A stretch of DNA of 64,000 nucleotides from Janthinobacterium rivuli (GTDB lineage Bacteria > Pseudomonadota > Gammaproteobacteria > Burkholderiales > Burkholderiaceae_D), in assembly GCF_009208735.1 (NCBI RefSeq), contig NZ_WFLJ01000009.1, positions 124,001-188,000 of the forward strand. Reading direction: 5' to 3'. The position numbers and the translations under genes were made by a program. Each line of letters starts with the position of its first letter. The first letter of the stretch is position 1. Below are positions 58,962 to 64,000 of the stretch, in pieces. Below the pieces are notes generated by a model. That model saw nothing but the letters and a program-made list of their open reading frames with translations. It was not told where the DNA came from and did not search any database.

Positions 58962-59804
58962 ATGACCACCACCAACGACCTCGCCGAACAATCCCCGCTG
59001 GGCAAAAGCTCCGCCTACCGCACCGATTACGCGCCGGAATTGCTGTTTCCGATTCCGCGCCAGGGCAAGCGCGACGAGCTGGAATTGCGCGGCACCCTGC
59101 CGTTCTTCGGCCTCGACATCTGGAATGCGTATGAACTGTCGTGGCTGAATCAGCGCGGCAAGCCGCAGGTGGCCATCGCCAAGGTCAGCGCCCCGGCCGA
59201 TTCGCCGAACATCATCGAATCGAAATCGTTCAAGCTGTACCTGAACTCGTTCAACCAGACCAAACTGGATAGCCCGGATGCCTTGCTGGCCCTGCTCAAG
59301 CAGGATTTGTCCAACGGTTTCGGCGCGCCCGTGCAAGTGGAACTGACCTTGCAGGAAGATTTCGGCAAGCTCAAAATGGGCGAGTTCGACGGCGTGCTGC
59401 TCGACCGCCTGGACCTGGAAATCACGCAATACACGCCCTCGCCGCTGCTCTTGAAGGCGGCACTGGACGAGGCGCCAGTGGAAGAAAAACTCGTCTCGCA
59501 CTTGCTCAAATCGAATTGCCTGGTGACGGGCCAGCCCGACTGGGGCAGCGTGCAGATCGACTATGCGGGACCGCAGATCGACCAGGAAAGCCTGTTGCGC
59601 TACCTGATCGGCTTCCGCGAACACAATGAATTCCACGAGCAATGCGTGGAGCGCATCTTTGTCGACATCTTGCGTCAGTGCAAGCCGCAAAAACTGTCCG
59701 TGTATGCGCGTTATACGCGCCGTGGCGGCCTCGATATCAATCCGTGGCGCAGCAACTTCAGCACGGGAGCGATGCCGGGCAATCTGCGCAATGCGCGCCA
59801 GTAA
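58962..59804 (+). CDS. queF: NADPH-dependent 7-cyano-7-deazaguanine reductase
   Basis: The 280-residue long-form QueF reduces preQ0 to preQ1, the precursor inserted into tRNA as queuosine. The QueF signature [15 protein letters not shown] lies at residues 86-100. The catalytic Cys186 and Asp193 are in [18 protein letters not shown]. The C-terminal [13 protein letters not shown] is conserved. Its presence shows the organism makes queuosine de novo, so its tRNA-Tyr, -Asp, -His and -Asn anticodons carry Q. Confidence 0.95.
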   Translation: MTTTNDLAEQSPLGKSSAYRTDYAPELLFPIPRQGKRDELELRGTLPFFGLDIWNAYELSWLNQRGKPQVAIAKVSAPADSPNIIESKSFKLYLNSFNQTKLDSPDALLALLKQDLSNGFGAPVQVELTLQEDFGKLKMGEFDGVLLDRLDLEITQYTPSPLLLKAALDEAPVEEKLVSHLLKSNCLVTGQPDWGSVQIDYAGPQIDQESLLRYLIGFREHNEFHEQCVERIFVDILRQCKPQKLSVYARYTRRGGLDINPWRSNFSTGAMPGNLRNARQ

Positions 59805-59828
59805 CACCAAGCAACACCACAACACCAT

Positions 59829-59854
59829 GCCAACAGGAATGTTGGCTGTGTTTT
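59829..59854 (+). terminator. weak intrinsic terminator after queF
   Basis: A 6-pair stem GCCAAC/GTTGGC with a 6-base loop is followed by TGTGTTTT. It lies 24 bases beyond the queF stop. Confidence 0.5.
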
Positions 59855-60063
59855 AAAACAACGTTGCAGTAATGCCGCAGAGCATGTCGAAGACGCTGAA
59901 AAATCGGAAAATCGGCATTCGGCGGCGGAAAAACCGGCGCGCCGCGTGTTTTTCATCAAGAAATAGCCGATACACCCAGGCGTTATTTTTTTGCTAAAAT
60001 GATGGCGTCACGGGTTGTAGCGCCCACTGCGCCCGCAGCGGGCGTATACTGTTGAGAATTGGC

Positions 60064-60092
60064 GTTACAGGCCGCCGAAACAGGCCTATAAT
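60064..60092 (+). promoter_or_regulatory. predicted sigma-70 promoter of ptsN-hprK
   Basis: TATAAT (60087-60092) is a perfect -10. GTTACA (60064-60069), 17 bases upstream, is a fair -35. It is about 45 bases before the ptsN ATG. Confidence 0.6.
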
Positions 60093-60137
60093 TCGGCTCG
60101 CAAGCCCTCTGCGCATTGCACCATTTCATTGAGTGTC

Positions 60138-60620
60138 ATGACTAATCTTAGCAAAATATTATCCCTCGAAAACGTCCTGCTGGACCTGGAAGTCTCCAGT
60201 AAAAAGCGCGCCTTCGAGCAAGCCGGCCTGATCTTCGAAAACAATTACGGCATCGCCCGCTCCACCGTCTCGGACAATCTGTTTGCCCGCGAACGCCTGG
60301 GCTCGACTGGCCTCGGCCATGGCGTGGCCGTGCCGCATGGCAGAGTCAAGGGCAGCAAGACCTTGAAAGCGCCACTGGGCGCCTTCGTGCGCCTGGCCGA
60401 ACCGATTCCGTTCGAGTCGCCCGATGGCAAGCCCGTCAATCTGCTGTTTTTCCTGCTGATTCCCGATCATGTCACCCAGCAACATCTGGAAATCCTGTCG
60501 GAAATCGCCGAAATGTTTTCCGATGATGCCTTCCGCACGGCGCTGGCCACGGATCCGGAACCGAAATCCGTCCATTCACGCATCGTCAATTGGCAACCCA
60601 GTCTGCAAGCGGCGGGTTAA
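60138..60620 (+). CDS. ptsN: nitrogen PTS EIIA component
   Basis: The 160-residue EIIA-Ntr receives phosphate from NPr/HPr and regulates potassium, nitrogen and envelope functions by protein contacts. The phosphorylation site is His67 in GLGHGVAVPHGR, and DNLFARERLGSTG precedes it as in the family. The ATG at 60138 is used; a TTG three codons upstream (60129) is also possible and neither has a strong Shine-Dalgarno. It is followed by hprK after 36 bases, with rpoN and hpf missing from their usual place upstream. Confidence 0.95.
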   Translation: MTNLSKILSLENVLLDLEVSSKKRAFEQAGLIFENNYGIARSTVSDNLFARERLGSTGLGHGVAVPHGRVKGSKTLKAPLGAFVRLAEPIPFESPDGKPVNLLFFLLIPDHVTQQHLEILSEIAEMFSDDAFRTALATDPEPKSVHSRIVNWQPSLQAAG

Positions 60621-60621
60621 A

Positions 60622-60647
60622 CTTCAGGTATTCCTCCACTCCTGAAG
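60622..60647 (+). promoter_or_regulatory. intercistronic hairpin overlapping the hprK ribosome-binding site
   Basis: CTTCAGG (60622-60628) and CCTGAAG (60641-60647) can pair. The 3' arm includes the GAAG of the GAAGAAG sequence that serves as hprK Shine-Dalgarno, so folding could limit hprK translation unless ribosomes finishing ptsN open it. Confidence 0.45.
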
Positions 60648-60656
60648 AAGACTGCC

Positions 60657-61592
60657 ATGTTGCAAACGCCGCTGACGATACAACGCCTGTACGACGATAA
60701 TCGTGAAAGTCTGCAACTGGGCTGGTTCGCCGGCTTCCCCGGCGGCGAACGCCTGATCTCGGGCGACGTCTCGTCGGCCGCCGACCAGGTGGGCCACTTG
60801 AACCTGATCCATCCGGGCCGCATCCAGGTCTTCGGCCACCAGGAAATCAATTACTACCAGCGCTTGAAGGTCAACACGCGCACTCACGTGATCGGCGAGC
60901 TGATCGCCGGCGGTCCGCCCGCGCTGATCATCGCGCAAGGGCTGGAAACGCCGCCCGACATCCTCGCCATCTGCGACGAGCAAAACATCCCCCTGTTCTC
61001 GACCCCGCTGCCGGCCGCGCAAGTGATCGACTTCCTGCGCGTCTACCTGTCGAAAAAACTCGCACAGCGCATCATCATGCATGGCGTGTTCATGGACGTG
61101 CTGGGCGTGGGCGTGCTGATCACGGGCGATTCGGGCCTGGGCAAGAGCGAGCTGGGCCTGGAGCTGATCTCGCGCAGCCACGGCCTGGTGGCTGACGACG
61201 CCGTCGAATTCTCGCGCATCGCGCCCAACATGATCGAAGGCCGCTGCCCGCCCCTGCTGCAAAACCTGCTGGAAGTGCGGGGCCTGGGCTTGCTCGACAT
61301 CAAGGCCATCTTTGGCGAAACGGCCGTGCGCCGCAAGATGCGCTTGAAGCTGATCGTGCACCTGGTGCGCCGCAACGCGCTGGAAGAAGAAGTCGAGCGC
61401 CTGCCTTTCCTGTTCCCCACGGAAGACGTGCTGGGCCTGCCCGTGCGCAAGGTCGTCATCCCCGTCGCCGCCGGCCGCAACATCGCCGTGCTGCTGGAAG
61501 CGGCCGTACGCAATACGATTTTGCAACTGCGCGGCATCGATACCTTGCAAGAGTTCATGGAACGGCAGAGATTAGCAATGAGTGGTGACTAG
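60657..61592 (+). CDS. hprK: HPr kinase/phosphorylase
   Basis: The 311-residue enzyme phosphorylates and dephosphorylates HPr on its regulatory Ser. The N-terminal domain (~1-130) is followed by the kinase core with the P-loop GDSGLGKS (157-164), the catalytic His of [13 protein letters not shown] (~142), DDAVEFSRI and the HprK signature [16 protein letters not shown]. In Proteobacteria it links PTS status to cell functions in place of sugar transport. Order ptsN-hprK-rapZ is conserved in Burkholderiales. Confidence 0.95.
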   Translation: MLQTPLTIQRLYDDNRESLQLGWFAGFPGGERLISGDVSSAADQVGHLNLIHPGRIQVFGHQEINYYQRLKVNTRTHVIGELIAGGPPALIIAQGLETPPDILAICDEQNIPLFSTPLPAAQVIDFLRVYLSKKLAQRIIMHGVFMDVLGVGVLITGDSGLGKSELGLELISRSHGLVADDAVEFSRIAPNMIEGRCPPLLQNLLEVRGLGLLDIKAIFGETAVRRKMRLKLIVHLVRRNALEEEVERLPFLFPTEDVLGLPVRKVVIPVAAGRNIAVLLEAAVRNTILQLRGIDTLQEFMERQRLAMSGD

Positions 61593-61603
61593 TCTGCAAT
61601 GGA

Positions 61604-61625
61604 GTTCGCCCTTGCAAGGGCGAAC
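61604..61625. repeat. perfect 22-base palindrome between hprK and rapZ
   Basis: GTTCGCCCTTG is followed immediately by CAAGGGCGAAC, 11 bases after the hprK stop. No T-run follows. It could end the ptsN-hprK message with a partner factor or stabilise its 3' end, leaving rapZ on its own promoter. Confidence 0.6.
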
Positions 61626-61776
61626 CGTTGCGCAGGCACCCAGCTGTGCTGCGTGAATTCCCTGCTGCACCGCTTTGCGCTAGGCCGACCTACGAAATAC
61701 ATATATGAAATTGCAATAATTTGTAAAGATCATTGCCCCGGGAGCGCAGTGCCGATCTTTATTGTATGATCGGCGT

Positions 61777-62640
61777 ATGCATATCGTCCTTATCACCGGA
61801 ATATCCGGCTCCGGCAAATCCGTCGCGCTCAATGTGCTGGAAGATACCGGCTACTATTGTGTCGACAACCTGCCACCGGCCTTACTGCCCAGCCTGGTGC
61901 AAACCCTGCTCGACGAAGGTACACCGCAACTGGCCGTCGCCGTCGATGCGCGCAGCGCCGAGTCGCTCGTCAGCTTGCCGCACAATGTGGCCCTGCTGCG
62001 CGACCAGGGGCACGACGTCAAGGTCATGTTCTTGACGGCCACCACGCATTCACTGGTGGCGCGCTTTTCGGAAACGCGGCGCAGCCATCCGCTGTCGCAT
62101 GAATTGCGTCCGAACCAGAATCCGGCCAGCCGCCGCACCCTGATCGAATGCATTTCGGAAGAACGCGAACGCCTGTCGACCATCGAGCAGCTGGGCCATG
62201 TGATCGATACGTCGGAACTGAGCGCCAACAAATTGCGCGCCTGGATCAAGGATATCGTCGCCTCCGAACGCGCGCCGCTGACCCTGTTCTTTGAATCGTT
62301 CGCCTTCAAGCTCGGCGTGCCGCTGGATGCCGATTTCGTCTTCGACGTGCGGGCCTTGCCCAATCCCTATTACGACCTGGCGCTGCGCCCCCTCGACGGC
62401 CGCGACGCGCCCGTGATCGCCTTCCTCGACGCACAGCCGAGCGCGCTGGAACTGCTGGCCGACATCCGCGCCTTCATCGAGAAATGGTTGCCGTCATTCA
62501 AGTCCGACAACCGCAGCTACCTGACGGTGGCCCTCGGTTGCACGGGCGGCCAGCACCGCTCCGTGTACATGGCGGAACGGCTGGCGCAATATTTCGGCCC
62601 CAACGAGCGCGTGGTTCTACGCCACCGCGAGCGCAGCTAG
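61777..62640 (+). CDS. rapZ: RNase adapter protein / nucleotide-binding protein
   Basis: The 287-residue protein has a P-loop near its start ([13 protein letters not shown], residues ~6-18), a Walker-B-like DNLPPAL, and the conserved C-terminal RNA-binding domain with [21 protein letters not shown]. In E. coli RapZ directs RNase E to the sRNA GlmZ and so controls glucosamine-6-phosphate synthesis. The ATG at 61777 begins exactly at the conserved strand. No Shine-Dalgarno is visible; TATGAT at 61765-61770 would make a leaderless transcript possible. Confidence 0.94.
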   Translation: MHIVLITGISGSGKSVALNVLEDTGYYCVDNLPPALLPSLVQTLLDEGTPQLAVAVDARSAESLVSLPHNVALLRDQGHDVKVMFLTATTHSLVARFSETRRSHPLSHELRPNQNPASRRTLIECISEERERLSTIEQLGHVIDTSELSANKLRAWIKDIVASERAPLTLFFESFAFKLGVPLDADFVFDVRALPNPYYDLALRPLDGRDAPVIAFLDAQPSALELLADIRAFIEKWLPSFKSDNRSYLTVALGCTGGQHRSVYMAERLAQYFGPNERVVLRHRERS

Positions 62641-62650
62641 AGAACGCCAA

Positions 62651-62753
62651 TAAAACCTACTGCGCGTCGGTATAGGTGGTCTGCGATGCTCACTGTGCGT
62701 AAAGCACAGTTCCGCTTCTCAACCACCTCTCCCTTCCGCTCGCTACGGTTTTA
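62651..62753 (+). repeat. dispersed structured repeat, copy 2
   Basis: This element is nested: TAAAACC/GGTTTTA outer arms (62651-62657, 62747-62753), AGGTGGT/ACCACCT (62674-62680, 62722-62728), ACTGTGC/GCACAGT inner hairpin (62692-62698, 62704-62710). Read in reverse it contains AAAACCGTAGCGAGCGGAAG, GCGGAACTGTGC, AGTGAGCATCG and GCAGTAGGTTTT in the same order as 51276-51391. It fills the gap between the convergent rapZ and HIBCH-like genes, beginning 10 bases after the rapZ stop. Confidence 0.78.
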
Positions 62754-62763
62754 TCCAGCGTTG

Positions 62764-63849
62764 TTACTTCAGATGATAAAGCGGATGCGCAGCGGCCGGC
62801 CAGACGGGGGCAAAGAAGCGCGCCACCATGGCCGCGTCGACTTCGTCCAGGCTGGCAGGGTTCCAGCGCGGCGCATTGTCCTTGTCGACCACCAGCGCGC
62901 GCACGCCTTCGAGCACTTCGCCATGTTCGAAGTTGTGGCGCACCACCGTGCGCTCCATGCGCAGGCAATCGGCCACGCCCAGATGCGCGCCCCGCTGCAG
63001 CAATTCCAGGGTCACCGACATCATCAGCGGCGAACGCAGGCGCATGGCCGCCAGGGCCTTGGCGGCGAACGCGCCGTCGTCCTGCGCCAGCGAGGCCATG
63101 ATGGCCGCCACGGAACCGGCGCCGAAATGGCGGTCCAGCGCCGCGCGCGCCGTGGCCAGGGCAGAAACGCCCGCCTCGGCCTGGAACGGCGCCGCCAGCG
63201 CCTTGATGGCCACCGGCAAGGCCTCGCCCGGCGTCGATTCGAACAGGGCCAGCAGCGCCCCCATCTGCGCCTCGGGCAGGTAGACATCGGCCAGGCCCGT
63301 GTACAGGGCATCGGCCGCGTTGATCGTCAAACCCGTTAAGCCCAGGTACAGGCCGAGATGACCGGCCAGACGGGACAGGAAATAACTGCCGCCCACGTCC
63401 GGGAACAGGCCGATATTGACTTCCGGCATGGCCATGCGCGTGCGGCCCGTGACGATGCGCAAGCGGTTGCCAGGCCCGGCTTGCGCCACGCCCATGCCGC
63501 CGCCCATCACCACGCCATCCATCACGGCGATATACGGTTTCGGGTAAAAATGAATTAAATGATTTAAAGCATATTCTTCCGTGAAGAAATCTTCCAGCAA
63601 GGCGCTGCCGCCTTGCGGCGTGGCCAGGCCCGCATCGTAAAAGAAACGGATGTCGCCGCCGGCGCACAGGGCCTTGTCGCTGCTGGATCGGATGACGACG
63701 GCGTCCACCTGCGGATCGTCGCGCCAGGCCAGCAGGGCCGCGCTCAGGGCGCGCACCATGTCCAGCGACAGGGAATTCAAGGCTTTCGGACGGTCGAGCA
63801 CGATGTGCCCGGTGCGGTGACGGATGGAGGTCTGGACGAAGTCGCTCAT
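62764..63849 (-). CDS. 3-hydroxyisobutyryl-CoA hydrolase-like crotonase
   Basis: The 361-residue protein is an enoyl-CoA hydratase/isomerase family member of the HIBCH type: DKALCAGGDIRFFYDAG, MDGVVMGGGMGVAQAG, FPDVGGSYFLSRL, and the extended ECH_2 C-terminus with NFEHGEVLEGVRALVVDKD and WNPASLDEVD. It would hydrolyse 3-hydroxyisobutyryl-CoA in valine breakdown, or related 3-hydroxyacyl-CoA. Other valine genes are not in the window. Confidence 0.9.
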   Translation of the reverse strand: MSDFVQTSIRHRTGHIVLDRPKALNSLSLDMVRALSAALLAWRDDPQVDAVVIRSSSDKALCAGGDIRFFYDAGLATPQGGSALLEDFFTEEYALNHLIHFYPKPYIAVMDGVVMGGGMGVAQAGPGNRLRIVTGRTRMAMPEVNIGLFPDVGGSYFLSRLAGHLGLYLGLTGLTINAADALYTGLADVYLPEAQMGALLALFESTPGEALPVAIKALAAPFQAEAGVSALATARAALDRHFGAGSVAAIMASLAQDDGAFAAKALAAMRLRSPLMMSVTLELLQRGAHLGVADCLRMERTVVRHNFEHGEVLEGVRALVVDKDNAPRWNPASLDEVDAAMVARFFAPVWPAAAHPLYHLK

Positions 63850-63921
63850 GGCAGGCAGGAAAGAAGTGAAAGTGCAAACATTCTAGCGCCTGCGCGGGGA
63901 ACATTGCGTTCCGCTGGGCGC

Positions 63922-63948
63922 AAAAAAGGGCGCAAGATGTGCGCCCTT
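63922..63948 (-). terminator. intrinsic terminator for a minus-strand gene entering from the right
   Basis: AAGGGCGCA (63926-63934) and TGCGCCCTT (63940-63948) form a 9-pair stem with a 5-base loop. Minus-strand T-run: 63927-63922. It predicts a minus-strand gene ending just beyond 63948. Confidence 0.8.
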
Positions 63949-63954
63949 AGTTGA

Positions 63955-64000
63955 TCACAACTGCTGGAAGCGGGTGGCCTTAGACGGCGACGACAGCGTC
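63955..64000 (-). CDS. possible C-terminal end of a gene continuing beyond the window
   Basis: One minus-strand frame encodes TLSSPSKATRFQQL and stops with TGA at 63957-63955, seven bases before the terminator hairpin at 63922-63948. A second frame ending DAVVAV with TAA at 63982-63980 is also open to the window edge. The fragment is too short to name. Confidence 0.35.
   Translation of the reverse strand, partial: TLSSPSKATRFQQL

Larger units (their letters stand above)
59805..60137. other. 333-base region between queF and ptsN
   Basis: GCCAAC-AGGAAT-GTTGGC (59829-59846) followed by TGTGTTTT is a modest terminator for queF. An A/T-rich stretch and a possible promoter for ptsN (GTTACA at 60064-60069, 17 bases, TATAAT at 60087-60092) follow. 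The rpoN and hpf genes that precede ptsN in most Burkholderiales are not here. Confidence 0.6.

Noticed and set aside
61777-61791. An earlier TTG start (61762) for rapZ.
   Set aside because: The family begins directly at the [14 protein letters not shown] strand; the five extra residues have no ribosome-binding site.

Overview
The window is GC-rich, densely packed chromosomal DNA from a betaproteobacterium of the order Burkholderiales, most likely Oxalobacteraceae (Janthinobacterium or a close relative). The evidence is gene content and order: fmdB-DUF502-aspS-nudB-clsB, ubiE-Tim44-ubiJ-ubiB, and ptsN-hprK-rapZ. Intergenic palindromes of the type GGGGTCAGACCC point the same way. No tRNA, rRNA, CRISPR array, phage or complete insertion sequence was seen.

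Layout. 1-9.1 kb: a sulfur operon (rhodanese, cysE, XRE regulator); MocR regulator, tag and an MnmC-type oxidoreductase with a decayed methyltransferase half; divergent OsmC and PaiB genes; an AEC carrier, a CHRD lipoprotein and an HxlR regulator. 9.3-14.3 kb: a chaperone-usher operon of the spore-coat-U type. 14.6-19 kb: an orphan receiver-AraC regulator, a TonB-dependent receptor and PnuC. 19-28.8 kb: small stress and metabolic genes, with rtcB between two near-duplicate metallophosphoesterase genes, and a subclass B3 metallo-beta-lactamase. 28.1-30.7 kb: a DJ-1/YqhD/TetR electrophile-detoxification unit with matching operators. 30.8-38.5 kb: a fatty-acid beta-oxidation cluster (acyl-CoA dehydrogenase, FadN-like bifunctional enzyme, thioesterase, thiolase, enoyl-CoA hydratase) headed by a TetR regulator. 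38.6-49.6 kb: conserved housekeeping genes, including ubiquinone biosynthesis. 49.6-51.4 kb: an ECF42-type sigma factor with its DGPF partner and a dispersed repeat, sitting inside the ubiquinone neighbourhood. 51.4-60 kb: DUF971, HIT, a giant FAD/Fe-S D-2-hydroxyacid dehydrogenase, YqaA, ilvA and queF. 60-64 kb: ptsN, hprK and rapZ (nitrogen PTS and HPr kinase control), then a 3-hydroxyisobutyryl-CoA hydrolase-like gene.

The most interesting signal is the leader of rtcB, the RNA-repair ligase gene, at 24.84-25.04 kb on the minus strand. A good sigma-70 promoter is followed by a strong Shine-Dalgarno and an 11-codon ORF (MFEQAGSKYDH). Two mutually exclusive hairpins, a strong intrinsic terminator and then rtcB follow. 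The architecture is that of transcription attenuation. Six of the ten sense codons after Met use tRNA families (Glu, Gln, Lys; Tyr, Asp, His) that are classic targets of anticodon nucleases. This suggests, as inference, a sensor that switches on RNA repair when tRNAs are cut. Also notable are a roughly 105-116 nt dispersed repeat present twice, a B3-E type metallo-beta-lactamase, the vestigial MnmC1 domain, and several palindromic operators that assign regulators to targets.
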